From contig NZ_BBZJ01000016.1 in the NCBI RefSeq assembly GCF_001417775.1, forward strand, positions 412,772-476,771: DNA of 64,000 bases, in the 5' to 3' direction. The stretch comes from Streptomyces sp. TP-A0356. GTDB lineage: Bacteria; Actinomycetota; Actinomycetes; Streptomycetales; Streptomycetaceae. The notes beneath the pieces were generated by a model. It was not told the DNA's origin, did not search any database, and saw only the letters and a program-made list of their open reading frames with translations. This document shows, in pieces, positions 1-7,739 of the stretch; position 1 is the stretch's first letter; the number at the start of each line of letters is the position of its first letter. The translations under genes and the position numbers were made by a program.

Positions 1-2
1 GC

Positions 3-629
3 AACCCGCGGGGCACGGACGGCGAGCACGCGACGGTCAAGGGCTGGAAGGCCGTGGTGAACCCGCAAGCGGGCATCGCGTTCGACGTTCCGCCGCAGTG
101 GGCACTCATGTCGACCAGCTGGGTCACATGGGTGTCGGAGAACGGGGACCCCGAGGACAAGCCGCTGATCGCCATGCGGGCCCCGGCGTTCCTGAAGCAG
201 CAGTGGTGCGCCTCGGACGCGAACAGGGACGGCACGAACGAGTACTCGCCACTGGCCGCCGCAGGCTCCAAGGTCAACAACGGTGCCAGGAGCACCGAGG
301 AGATAGCGGGCGCCGACCCACGGACCTGGGTCTACGGACAGTACACCCAGCCCGACAAGGCGAAGGTGAAGTCGGGTGCCGTGGAGTCCTTCACCACGCA
401 ATCCGGCATCACGGGCACTTTGGGCACCGCCTGGTCCGTGGGTGTGGAGAAATCGCAAAAGTGCGCGACGGACGGCAAGGCGTGGACATTCGCCTTCAAG
501 AACGCCCAAGGGGACCTCGTCTCCTGGTCGTTCTTCGGCGCCAAGGGCGTATCCGAGGAGGTACCGGACGCGACGGTGCGCAGGATCGCGGCCACCGTAC
601 GGCTCTACAAGGACTCGTCCGGGTCCTGA
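3..629 (+). CDS. Membrane-anchored secreted protein, C-terminal part (5' end outside window)
   Basis: The reading frame is open from the left edge, so the N-terminus is missing; an internal GTG at 54 is not the real start. The visible part matches the C-terminal domain of the next gene almost motif for motif: the GW-K-V-VNP segment, FDVPP-W, APA-LK--WC, the YTQPDK segment and a C-terminal LPDAT/VPDAT helix. The two are therefore tandem paralogues. By analogy, the lost N-terminus is probably a Pro/Gln-rich cytoplasmic tail plus one membrane helix. Three cysteines occur at comparable sites in both copies and could form disulfides outside the cell. Function is unknown; this family is common in Streptomyces as a hypothetical protein. 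Confidence 0.8.
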   Translation, partial: NPRGTDGEHATVKGWKAVVNPQAGIAFDVPPQWALMSTSWVTWVSENGDPEDKPLIAMRAPAFLKQQWCASDANRDGTNEYSPLAAAGSKVNNGARSTEEIAGADPRTWVYGQYTQPDKAKVKSGAVESFTTQSGITGTLGTAWSVGVEKSQKCATDGKAWTFAFKNAQGDLVSWSFFGAKGVSEEVPDATVRRIAATVRLYKDSSGS

Positions 630-691
630 ACACCCCGCATCCGGTACGGGTCTGACGAAGGGCAGTGACCCAAACGTGTCACAGGCGGCAC

Positions 692-697
692 TAGGGT
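692..697 (+). promoter_or_regulatory. Putative -10 box TAGGGT for leaderless transcript
   Basis: TAGGGT fits the actinobacterial TANNNT -10 consensus and ends 8 bases before the ATG at 706. No Shine-Dalgarno-like sequence lies in between. This is the layout expected when transcription begins at the start codon. Confidence 0.45.
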
Positions 698-705
698 TAC
701 TGCCC

Positions 706-1719
706 ATGTGGCCAGGACAGCAGCCGCCCGGGGGCGAGCAGAACCCGCAGAACCAGAACCCCTACCAGCAACCGGGGTACCAGCAGCCGAACCCGTACCA
801 GCAGCCGGGGTACCAGCAGCCGAATCCCTATCAGCAGCCGGGGCAGCCGCAGTGGGGCGCGCCCGCGCCCGCGGGAGCGCCCCAGCCGCCGAGCGGCGCA
901 GGCGGCGGGAACCGTACGAAGGTCATCGCGATCGCGGCGGCCGCCGCCGTGGTCGTGGCGGCGGGCGTCACCGGCGTCGTGGTTCTGGGCGGCAACAAGA
1001 ACGACAACGCCAACGGCGGCGGCAAGAACGCCACGACGTCGCCCAGTGCCTCGCACAGCTCGACGGCCTCGGCCTCCGCGACCGACAACCCTCGCAACGG
1101 TGCGGCGGACAAGCCGACCATCCCGGGCTGGAAGGTCGTCGTCAATCCCAAGTGGGGCACCGCCTTCGACGTGCCGCCGGACTGGGACGTCAAGGAGCCG
1201 GACTTGATGATCGGTTTCGAGGACCACAACGCCCAGGCCGGCGCCAAGCCCCTGATCACCATGTCCGCGCCCGCGTACCTCAAAGAGGACTGGTGCACGT
1301 CCGACGACAGCAAGTCCGGCCGGGTCGACAAGACGGCCCTGGCCGCGGTGGGCACCAAGGGTGCGAGCGGCGCCAAGAACACCGATGAGGTCGCGGTGAA
1401 CCAGGTGGCCTGGTGGGTGTACGGCGGCTACACGCAGCCCGACAAGAAGAGCGTGACCTTCGAGAAGAAGGCGAAGCCGTACAAGACCGCGGCCGGCATC
1501 GAGGGCAGCATCGCCTGGGCCCGCTCCAAGAACACGCCCCAGAAGGGGAAGTGCGCGAGCGACGGCAAGGCCATCACGTTCGGCTTCAAGAACTCCGCGG
1601 GCGACTTCGTCGCCTGGAACCTCTACGGCGCCACGGGTGTGAAGGACGAGCTTCCCGACGCGACGATCATGAAGATCCTCAGCACCGTACGCCTTCACGG
1701 CGACCCGACGTCGTCCTGA
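706..1719 (+). CDS. Pro/Gln-rich single-pass membrane protein with conserved extracellular domain
   Basis: The 337-residue protein has three parts. Residues 1-65 are Pro/Gln/Tyr-rich with a 12-residue tandem repeat built on NPYQQPGYQQP; the DNA repeat has a 36-base period at about 757-845. One transmembrane helix lies near residues 75-100, rich in Ala and Val and ending in VVVLGG. A Ser/Thr/Ala linker then leads to an extracellular domain homologous to the preceding gene. I chose the ATG at 706 over an in-frame GTG at 676 because the family begins at the Pro/Gln tail and a -10-like box sits just upstream. Topology is probably N-in/C-out. Function is unknown. Confidence 0.8.
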   Translation: MWPGQQPPGGEQNPQNQNPYQQPGYQQPNPYQQPGYQQPNPYQQPGQPQWGAPAPAGAPQPPSGAGGGNRTKVIAIAAAAAVVVAAGVTGVVVLGGNKNDNANGGGKNATTSPSASHSSTASASATDNPRNGAADKPTIPGWKVVVNPKWGTAFDVPPDWDVKEPDLMIGFEDHNAQAGAKPLITMSAPAYLKEDWCTSDDSKSGRVDKTALAAVGTKGASGAKNTDEVAVNQVAWWVYGGYTQPDKKSVTFEKKAKPYKTAAGIEGSIAWARSKNTPQKGKCASDGKAITFGFKNSAGDFVAWNLYGATGVKDELPDATIMKILSTVRLHGDPTSS

Positions 1720-1725
1720 GCCCGC

Positions 1726-1760
1726 CCGCCGGGTACCACGGCGGTCGTGGCGCCCGGCGG
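1726..1760. terminator. Inverted repeat between convergent genes
   Basis: CCGCCGGG (1726-1733) pairs with CCCGGCGG (1753-1760) in the short gap between two convergent stop codons. It is a GC-rich hairpin without a T tract, as is usual for Streptomyces terminators. It may serve both strands. Confidence 0.4.
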
Positions 1761-1773
1761 ACCGACGGCCCGG

Positions 1774-2619
1774 TCAGCCGATCGTGAAGGCGCCGTCGGG
1801 GGGTTCGGGTGACGGGACGGCGTTCTCGTCGTGGACGGGTTCGGCGCCGCCCATGAAGTCGCGCAGCGAGGCGCCGTGTTCGACACGGGCCGGGAAGGCG
1901 TCCGCGGCGGTGCGCCGGGCGAGGAGGGCCGTGTCCAGCGGGTGGTGGGCGGCGATGAGCACGGCGTTGCCGAAGCGGCGCCCGCGCAGCACGCCCGGCT
2001 CGGCGATCAGCGCCAGTTCCTGGAACACCGCCGCGAACGTGGCGAGTTGGGAGCTCAGGAAGGCGAAGGGCGCGGCGTCGGCGAGGTTGGCCAGATAGAT
2101 GCCGTCGGCGCGCAGCACCCGCCCGGCGGCACGTGCGTAGGCGACCGTCGTCAGATGGGCCGGGATGCGGGAGCCGCCGAAGACGTCCGCGATCAGGATG
2201 TCGGCGGAGTCCGGCGGAGCCGCCTCCAGCCAGGCGCGGGCGTCGGCGGCGTGCAGGGTGATACCGCTGTCGGCGGGCAGCGGCAGATGTTCGATGACGA
2301 GGTCCAGCAGGCCCCCGTCGGCCTCGACCACGTCCTGCCGTGAGCCCGGGCGGGTCGCGGCGAGATAGCGCGGCAGGGTGAGCGCTCCCCCGCCGAGGTG
2401 CAGGACATCCAGCGGACGCTCGGGCTCCTTCACGGTGTCCAGCACATGGCCGAGCCGGCGAGCGTACTCGAACTCCAGATGCGTCGGCGCGTCCAGGTCG
2501 ACGTACGACTGCGGCGCCCCGTCGACTGTCAGCAGCCAGGCGCGCTCCCGGTCCACGTCGGGCATCAGCTTGGCGGTCCCGTGATCGACGGAACGGGTGA
2601 CGGGTATGGGCTCGTTCAC
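1774..2619 (-). CDS. Spermidine-synthase-like fold methyltransferase-superfamily protein
   Basis: The 281-residue protein resembles the SpeE-like group. It has the nucleotide-binding glycine loop (LHLGGGALTLPRYL), an acidic strand end (VVEADGGLLDLV), a DAR-WL segment and the DILIADVFGG motif, where the conserved Asp-Val-Phe sits. Actinobacterial members of this group often lack polyamine-binding residues, so polyamine synthesis is not established here. The GTG at 2619 is preferred over upstream ATGs because the residues before it are low-complexity. A CACAAT box lies 6 bases upstream, consistent with a leaderless message. Confidence 0.75.
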   Translation of the reverse strand: MNEPIPVTRSVDHGTAKLMPDVDRERAWLLTVDGAPQSYVDLDAPTHLEFEYARRLGHVLDTVKEPERPLDVLHLGGGALTLPRYLAATRPGSRQDVVEADGGLLDLVIEHLPLPADSGITLHAADARAWLEAAPPDSADILIADVFGGSRIPAHLTTVAYARAAGRVLRADGIYLANLADAAPFAFLSSQLATFAAVFQELALIAEPGVLRGRRFGNAVLIAAHHPLDTALLARRTAADAFPARVEHGASLRDFMGGAEPVHDENAVPSPEPPDGAFTIG

Positions 2620-2795
2620 GCGTCCATTGTGCGCCGCACCGCGAGACGGGTGTGCCGGCCGCGCCGCCGCGAGGAGTGGGGGGGCCGAGTCGCCCCGGTG
2701 CTGCGCCGCGTGGGCGCGACCAGCCACGAACGGCTCGCGGCTGCCCGCGCCCCTCGGCCCCCTTCCTCACCCGGCGCTTCTTCGGCCGGGCACCG

Positions 2796-3965
2796 TCAGT
2801 CGACGGATGTCACCGTGCCCGCGCCGATCGTCCGGCCGCCCTCGCGGATCGCGAAGCCGAGGCCGGGCTCCAGCGGGACCTCGCGGCCCAGCTCGACCGT
2901 CATGGTGACCGTGTCGCCGGGCCGGGCGACCGCCGTCTCACCGAGGTCGACATCACCGACCACGTCCGCGGTGCGGATGTAGAACTGCGGCCGGTAGCCG
3001 CTCGACACCGGGGTCGTGCGGCCCCCTTCGCGCGCCGACAGGACGTACACCCGCGCCGAGAACCGGCGGCTCGGCACGACGCTGCCGGGCGCCGCGACGA
3101 TGTGCCCGCGGCGCACCGCGTCGCGTGGCACCCCGCGCAGCAGCAGCGCCACGTTGTCCCCGGCCTGCGCCTCCGTCATGGGCTTCCCGAAGGTCTCCAG
3201 GCCGGTGACCACGGTCTCCACAGCGGCGCCCAGCACCTCGACCCGGTCACCCACGCGCACCGTGCCGCGCTCGACGGCGCCGGTGACGACCGTGCCGCGG
3301 CCGGTGATCGTGAGCACGTTCTCCACCGGCAGCAGGAACGGCGCGTCCACGTACCGCTCGGGCATGGGCACATAGGTGTCCACCGCGTCGAGCAGCGCGT
3401 GGATCGCCGCCGTCCAACGGGGGTCGCCCTCCAATGCCTTGAGCCCGGAGACGCGTACCACCGGTACGGAGTCGCCGGGATAGCCCTGCGCGGTCAGCAG
3501 GTCCCGGACCTCCAGCTCGACGAGGTCGGCGAGCTCCTCGTCCCCCGCGTCGGACTTGTTCAGGGCGACGACGATGTGGTCCACACCCACCTGCCGGGCG
3601 AGCAGCACGTGTTCGGCTGTCTGCGGCATGATCCCGTCGAGCGCGGAGACGACGAGGATCGCCCCGTCGAGCTGCGCGGCCCCGGTGACCATGTTCTTGA
3701 CGTAGTCGGCGTGGCCCGGCATGTCCACGTGCGCGTAGTGCCGGGTGTCGGTCTCGTACTCGACGTGCGCGATGTTGATGGTGATGCCGCGCGCCGCCTC
3801 CTCCGGGGCCCGGTCGATCCGGTCGAACGGCACGAACGTGCCGGTGCCGCGCTCGGCGAGAACCTTGGTGATCGCGGCGGTCAGGGTGGTCTTCCCGTGG
3901 TCGACGTGCCCCATCGTGCCGATGTTCACGTGCGGTTTGGTGCGCACGTATGCCGTCTTGGGCAT
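2796..3965 (-). CDS. tuf3: Elongation factor Tu, third paralogue (EF-Tu3)
   Basis: The 389-residue translational GTPase delivers aminoacyl-tRNA to the ribosome. Its GTPase motifs are visible: G1 GHVDHGKT (19-26), switch I RGITIN (59-64), G3 DMPGH (81-85), G4 NKSD (136-139) and G5 SGLKAL (173-178). Domains 2 and 3 follow. It differs from the housekeeping EF-Tu at normally invariant places, such as DCPGH to DMPGH, NKCD to NKSD and SALKAL to SGLKAL, and is slightly shorter. That is the hallmark of the divergent Streptomyces tuf3 lineage, reported in S. coelicolor as stringent-response-linked. GAGG stands upstream of the ATG. It is a single gene, not in an rpsL-fusA operon. Confidence 0.93.
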   Translation of the reverse strand: MPKTAYVRTKPHVNIGTMGHVDHGKTTLTAAITKVLAERGTGTFVPFDRIDRAPEEAARGITINIAHVEYETDTRHYAHVDMPGHADYVKNMVTGAAQLDGAILVVSALDGIMPQTAEHVLLARQVGVDHIVVALNKSDAGDEELADLVELEVRDLLTAQGYPGDSVPVVRVSGLKALEGDPRWTAAIHALLDAVDTYVPMPERYVDAPFLLPVENVLTITGRGTVVTGAVERGTVRVGDRVEVLGAAVETVVTGLETFGKPMTEAQAGDNVALLLRGVPRDAVRRGHIVAAPGSVVPSRRFSARVYVLSAREGGRTTPVSSGYRPQFYIRTADVVGDVDLGETAVARPGDTVTMTVELGREVPLEPGLGFAIREGGRTIGAGTVTSVD

Positions 3966-4094
3966 GGCTGTACCTCGAAGTCTCTTCAGTGGTACCGAGT
4001 GATGGCCCCGGCGTCGGAAGATCCGGCCGGGACGGGGACCCCGAGGTGGTGCCGACCCTCCCCCTGCGGGGTCCGCCGGACGATCCGGGAAGGG

Positions 4095-4196
4095 TCAGCT
4101 TCGGGCGCCGTCGACGGCGGCCACCAGGACGGGAACGGCAGCCTTCGGCGCATCCGCGGCGGCGGATGCTGCGAGGACGGAGGCGTACCGGAACAT
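4095..4196 (-). CDS. Possible 33-residue small protein upstream of tuf3
   Basis: The 3966-4342 gap holds no large gene. One small frame reads M-FRYASVLAASAAADAPK followed by a hydrophobic Ala/Val stretch, with a GAGG element about 8 bases before the ATG. It lies upstream of and codirectional with tuf3. The Ala-rich composition is easily produced by chance in GC-rich DNA, so this is only a candidate. The rest of the gap is presumably the tuf3 promoter and leader. Confidence 0.25.
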   Translation of the reverse strand: MFRYASVLAASAAADAPKAAVPVLVAAVDGARS

Positions 4197-4330
4197 GCCG
4201 TGAATCCTCGCCGAGGGACCCGCCCGCGTCGAATGGTTTTCCGCGCGGGCCCGGTTGGGCGGCACGCGGGGTTCCCTCACCCGTAACGCATTGAAGACGG
4301 ACCATACGCCGATCACACACATGGGTCGGT

Positions 4331-4336
4331 TAGTGT
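4331..4336 (+). promoter_or_regulatory. Putative -10 box TAGTGT for leaderless transcript
   Basis: TAGTGT ends 6 bases before the ATG at 4343. There is no ribosome-binding site between them, which suggests transcription starts at the start codon. Confidence 0.45.
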
Positions 4337-4342
4337 CACCGG

Positions 4343-5122
4343 ATGCTCGATGCCACCACCCGCTCTGGGGGCACCGCCACGGCCTCTCCCCGGGCCGCCG
4401 CCACGGAGCTCACCGCCGCGCCGGCCGGGGCCGTCGTCGTACCGCTCGGCTTCACCGCCCGCTGCAAGAGAGTGCTGCTGTCGCCCTGGTCGCGGCTGTC
4501 CCTGCTCGTGGTGCTGCTCGCCGCGGCCGCGTTCTGCGTGTTGCTGTTCCAGCCGCAGAAGCTGCTGGCGCACGGCTGGCCACCGCAGCTCGGGGGCGCC
4601 GCGGCGGCCGTGGTCTTCGCGGTGGCGTACGGGCTGTGCTCGGTCGCGTTCGTGCCGCGACCGCTGCTGAACCTCGCGGCGGGCGCCCTGTTCGGCTCGC
4701 CGCTGGGCACCGGCACGGCCCTCGCGGGCACGGTGCTCGGGGCCGGGATGGCCTTCGGTCTGGGACGGGGGCTCGGACAGGACGCGCTGCGCCCGCTGTT
4801 GCGCGGGCGCTGGCTGAAGGCGGCGGACGGGCAGCTCAGCCGGCACGGCTTCCGCTCGATGATGGCGGCCCGGCTGTTCCCCGGGGTGCCGTTCTGGGTG
4901 GCCAACTACTGCGCGGCCGTCTCACGGATGCGCTGGGGGCCGTTCCTGCTCGCGACGGCGCTCGGGTCGATTCCGAACACCGCCGCGTACGTCGTGGCCG
5001 GCGCCCGCGCCTCGAAGCCGACCTCGCCCGCCTTCCTGATCGCGATGGGCTTCATAGCGGTGCCTGCTCTGGCCGGCGCGGTGGTGGCCTGGCGCAAGCG
5101 CCACCACCTGCGCGGGGTCTAG
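4343..5122 (+). CDS. TVP38/TMEM64 (VTT, DedA-like) family integral membrane protein
   Basis: The 259-residue protein has a polar N-terminal tail of about 45 residues and then four to five hydrophobic segments. The VTT signature is recognisable: a pore-loop-like stretch with F-PRPLLNLAAGALFG followed by GTGTALAGT, and later ARLFPGVPFWVANYCAAVSRMRW. The DedA/VTT superfamily is associated with lipid scrambling, including undecaprenyl phosphate recycling in some members. The exact substrate cannot be read from sequence. It stands alone with a strong hairpin after its stop. Confidence 0.82.
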   Translation: MLDATTRSGGTATASPRAAATELTAAPAGAVVVPLGFTARCKRVLLSPWSRLSLLVVLLAAAAFCVLLFQPQKLLAHGWPPQLGGAAAAVVFAVAYGLCSVAFVPRPLLNLAAGALFGSPLGTGTALAGTVLGAGMAFGLGRGLGQDALRPLLRGRWLKAADGQLSRHGFRSMMAARLFPGVPFWVANYCAAVSRMRWGPFLLATALGSIPNTAAYVVAGARASKPTSPAFLIAMGFIAVPALAGAVVAWRKRHHLRGV

Positions 5123-5132
5123 GCGTTCTGAC

Positions 5133-5189
5133 GGTGTCCGGCCCTTCCACGCCGGGCGCACGGCGCCTGGCCGGGAAGGGTCGGACACC
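5133..5189. terminator. Bidirectional hairpin terminator
   Basis: A 16-base arm at 5133-5148 pairs with 5174-5189 with a single mismatch. It lies between the convergent stops of the VTT protein and the thiolase. Confidence 0.7.
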
Positions 5190-5198
5190 ACCCCCCGG

Positions 5199-6368
5199 TC
5201 AGACCGCCTCGACGATCATCGCGTTGGCCAGGCCGCCCGCCTCGCACATCGTCTGCAGTCCGTAGCGCGCTCCCCGCGCGCGCAGGGCGTGCACCAGGGT
5301 GGTGGTCAGACGGGTGCCGCTCGCGCCCAGGGGGTGGCCGATGGCGATGGCCCCGCCGTGCACATTGACCCTGGCGAGATCGGCGCCCGTCTCCTGCTGC
5401 CAGGCCAGCACGACGCTGGAGAAGGCCTCGTTCACCTCGAAGAGGTCGATGTCGTCGAGGGTCAGCCCCGCCCTGCGCAGCACCTTCTCGGTGGCTGGGA
5501 TGACGCCCGTGAGCATCAGCAGGGGATCGGATCCGGTCACCGCGAAGCTGTGCAGCCGGGCGAGCGGGCGCAGGCCGAGGCGGGCCGCGGTCTCGCTGGA
5601 GGTGATCAGCACGGCCGACGCCCCGTCGTTGATGGGGCTGGCGTTGCCCGCGGTGACGTTCCACTCGATCTGCGGGAAGCGTTCGGCCAAGGCCGGGTCG
5701 TGGTAGGCGGCCTTGAGTCCGGCCAGGATCTCCGTGGTGCTCGAGGGCCGGACGCACTCGTCGCGCTCGAGGCCCTCCAGGGGGGCCGTCTCGTCGTGGA
5801 AGAGCCCGGCGTCCCAGGCCGCTGCCGCCTTCCGGTGCGAGGACACCGCGAAGGCGTCCATCTGCTCGCGGCTGATCGACCACTTCGCGGCGATCAACTC
5901 GGCGCTGACGCCCTGCGGCACCAGGCCCTCCGGGTAGCGAGCGGCGACCCCTGGCCCGAAGGGGTCCTTGCCCGGGGGCACGTTCGACCACATCGGTACG
6001 CGGCTCATGGACTCCACACCACAGGCGACGACGATGTCGTACGCGCCCGAGAGGACGCCCTGCGCGGCGAAGTGCACGGCCTGCTGGGAGGAGCCGCACT
6101 GGCGGTCCACGGTGGTCGCGGGGACCGTCTCGGGGAAGCCGGCGGACAGCACGGCGTACCGGGTGGTGTTCATGGCCTGCTCGCCGACCTGGTCGACGGT
6201 GCCGCCGATGACGTCGTCGATGAGCGCCGGGTCGATTCCCGAGCGCTCGACGAGGGTGCGCAGGGTGTGCGCGAGGAGTTCCACGGGGTGGACATGGGCG
6301 AGGGCGCCGTTCGGCTTGCCCTTGCCCACCGGGGTGCGTACGGCTTCGACGATCACGGCGTCGCGCAT
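5199..6368 (-). CDS. Acetyl-CoA acetyltransferase / thiolase
   Basis: The 389-residue thiolase has the nucleophilic cysteine in DRQCGSSQQA (Cys91). The C-terminal HGGAIAIGHPLGASG carries the catalytic His, and MCEAGGLANA carries the second Cys. It probably performs thiolytic cleavage or Claisen condensation of 3-ketoacyl-CoA in fatty-acid or sterol-type beta-oxidation; chain-length preference is not evident. The ATG at 6368 is preceded by AAGGAGG, so the ORF's longer N-terminus is rejected. It is transcribed divergently from an HxlR regulator with an inverted repeat in the gap, implying local control. Confidence 0.9.
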   Translation of the reverse strand: MRDAVIVEAVRTPVGKGKPNGALAHVHPVELLAHTLRTLVERSGIDPALIDDVIGGTVDQVGEQAMNTTRYAVLSAGFPETVPATTVDRQCGSSQQAVHFAAQGVLSGAYDIVVACGVESMSRVPMWSNVPPGKDPFGPGVAARYPEGLVPQGVSAELIAAKWSISREQMDAFAVSSHRKAAAAWDAGLFHDETAPLEGLERDECVRPSSTTEILAGLKAAYHDPALAERFPQIEWNVTAGNASPINDGASAVLITSSETAARLGLRPLARLHSFAVTGSDPLLMLTGVIPATEKVLRRAGLTLDDIDLFEVNEAFSSVVLAWQQETGADLARVNVHGGAIAIGHPLGASGTRLTTTLVHALRARGARYGLQTMCEAGGLANAMIVEAV

Positions 6369-6444
6369 GGTGCGGGCCTCCTTGCCCGGCGGGTGCCGGT
6401 TGGCGTTACCGGTGAGTAGGAAATCTGGATCCACCATAGCTCGT

Positions 6445-6465
6445 AGGGTTGGAAAAGCAAACCCT
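6445..6465. promoter_or_regulatory. Inverted repeat, candidate HxlR operator
   Basis: AGGGTT (6445-6450) and AACCCT (6460-6465) are perfect inverted arms separated by 9 bases. They sit in the shared thiolase/HxlR promoter region, just ahead of the -10 box at 6470. Binding by the adjacent regulator is inferred from position and symmetry. Confidence 0.5.
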
Positions 6466-6469
6466 CACC

Positions 6470-6475
6470 TAGACT
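6470..6475 (+). promoter_or_regulatory. Putative -10 box TAGACT for leaderless HxlR gene
   Basis: TAGACT lies 6 bases before the ATG at 6482. TTGGAA at 6449-6454 is a possible weak -35, and it overlaps the inverted repeat. Confidence 0.45.
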
Positions 6476-6481
6476 GGGGGC

Positions 6482-6952
6482 ATGGCCGCCACCAAGGACC
6501 CGCGCCCCTGCTCGATCGCCGACACCCTCGCTGTCGTGGGCGAGAAGTACTCCCTGCTCGTCCTGCGCGAGGTGTGCCTCGGGAACGGACGCTTCGACCA
6601 GCTCGTGCGCAACATCGGCGCCCCGCGCGACATCCTGGCCGCGCGTCTTAAGCGTCTGGTGGACGCCGGAATCCTGACGAAGAAGATGTACAGCGAGCGC
6701 CCGCAGCGCTTCGAGTACCGGCCCACGGCGGCGGCCCTGGAACTGGAGACGGTCCTGATGACCCTCATGGCGTGGGGCGACCGCCATCTCCGGAAGGACG
6801 ACGACCGCCCCATGGTGATCGAGCACATCTGCGGCAACGAGCTGGTCCCGGTGGTCACCTGCTCCGCCTGCGGCGAGGAGGTCCGCCACGAGGACATGAC
6901 GGCCCACCCTCAGGCGCCCGGCTGGACGGTCTCCGGTCCGGCCGTGGCTTAG
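6482..6952 (+). CDS. HxlR-family winged-helix transcriptional regulator
   Basis: The 156-residue protein has the HxlR core: CSIADTLAVVGEKYSLLVLREV, then F-QLVRNIGAP-DILAARLKRLVDAGIL as the recognition helix and YS-RP-R-EYRPT as the wing. The early cysteine common in redox- or ligand-responsive members is present at residue 10. The C-terminus adds an unusual cysteine set (HICGN and CSACGEEV) that could bind zinc. It is likely an autoregulator and controller of the divergent thiolase. Confidence 0.87.
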   Translation: MAATKDPRPCSIADTLAVVGEKYSLLVLREVCLGNGRFDQLVRNIGAPRDILAARLKRLVDAGILTKKMYSERPQRFEYRPTAAALELETVLMTLMAWGDRHLRKDDDRPMVIEHICGNELVPVVTCSACGEEVRHEDMTAHPQAPGWTVSGPAVA

Positions 6953-6977
6953 GGGTATGCCCGCCCGGGTCGCGCGC

Positions 6978-7019
6978 TCATAGTGCAAGGACCCCTTGGA
7001 GCTCCGAGCTCTTAGAGCT
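6978..7019. repeat. Partial copy of palindromic intergenic repeat
   Basis: The core CATAGTGCAAGGACCCCT is identical to both arms of the large palindrome near 18.8 kb. It is followed by a GAGCTCCGAGCTC/GAGCTC self-complementary stretch resembling the second hairpin of that element. It lies between two convergent genes and may act as their terminator. Confidence 0.75.
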
Positions 7020-7739
7020 CTACGACGTCCCCCGGTAGACGCTCAGCCACCCGCACATCCCGAACTTCCCGCCGGCGGACGGTTTCCGGGTCCGTACGAC
7101 AGCGTCGGCGAGGTGGGAGGCATCGCCGCGCTCCAGACGGTCGAGCTGATGGCCCGTGGCCGCGGCGGCGGCCTCGGCGCCGCGCCGCCACCGCTCGCGC
7201 CACTCGGCCAGCCGCGGCCGTACGAGCGCGGCGGCGGCCCGGTGGAACGCGGCCAGCGGCTCGGGGCCGTCCGCGTCGCGCAGCGCCCGGTAGCCCTCCA
7301 GGGCCAGATCACGGCGGGCCCTGGCGATGCGCTCCTGCTCCGCCTCGGGCGCGTCGGCCGGGACGGCGGTCGCGGCGGCGTACGTCTGCGGATCCGTCAG
7401 GTACTCCGGGGGCAGCGTGAGGACGGCGTCACCCGCTTCCGGCAGCCCGCCGTTCTGCATGAGGACGGTGATGCGCAGGTCCTCCTCGTTGACCAGCCGG
7501 TGGATGGTGCCGGGCGTGAACCAGGCGACCGTGCCGGCAGCGAGGGGCGTGACCTCGTACCCGGACGTCGTCAGCGTCTGCACCGCCCCGCGCCCGCCGG
7601 TGACGACGTACGCCTCCGAACAGGTCAGATGCAGATGGGGACTTCCACCGCACACACCGTCGGCCGCGGGCCAGTCGTAGACGGTCAGGTGCGAGACGGC
7701 GACGGCGCCCGGCAGCCCCGTGAACTCCCCGGCGCTCAC
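7020..7739 (-). CDS. Cupin-domain protein, third gene of Idh-PmoA-cupin operon
   Basis: The 239-residue protein carries one conserved beta-barrel with the cupin metal motif: SPHLHLTCSEAYVVTGGRG holds two His and the Glu, and FTPGTIHRLVN holds the last His. A helical C-terminal half is rich in Arg, Ala and Glu. The start overlaps the stop of the PmoA gene as GTGA, so translation is coupled. A sugar isomerase or sugar-sensing role is plausible from the operon but unproven. The family has no assigned reaction. Confidence 0.78.
   Translation of the reverse strand: MSAGEFTGLPGAVAVSHLTVYDWPAADGVCGGSPHLHLTCSEAYVVTGGRGAVQTLTTSGYEVTPLAAGTVAWFTPGTIHRLVNEEDLRITVLMQNGGLPEAGDAVLTLPPEYLTDPQTYAAATAVPADAPEAEQERIARARRDLALEGYRALRDADGPEPLAAFHRAAAALVRPRLAEWRERWRRGAEAAAAATGHQLDRLERGDASHLADAVVRTRKPSAGGKFGMCGWLSVYRGTS

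Noticed and set aside
697..1698. Long minus-strand ORF opposite the Pro/Gln-rich protein gene
   Set aside because: It is an Arg/Gly/Val-rich antisense shadow of the plus-strand gene with no family pattern.
4255..5265. Alternative plus-strand frame over the VTT gene
   Set aside because: It is a high-Arg shadow frame of the membrane protein gene.
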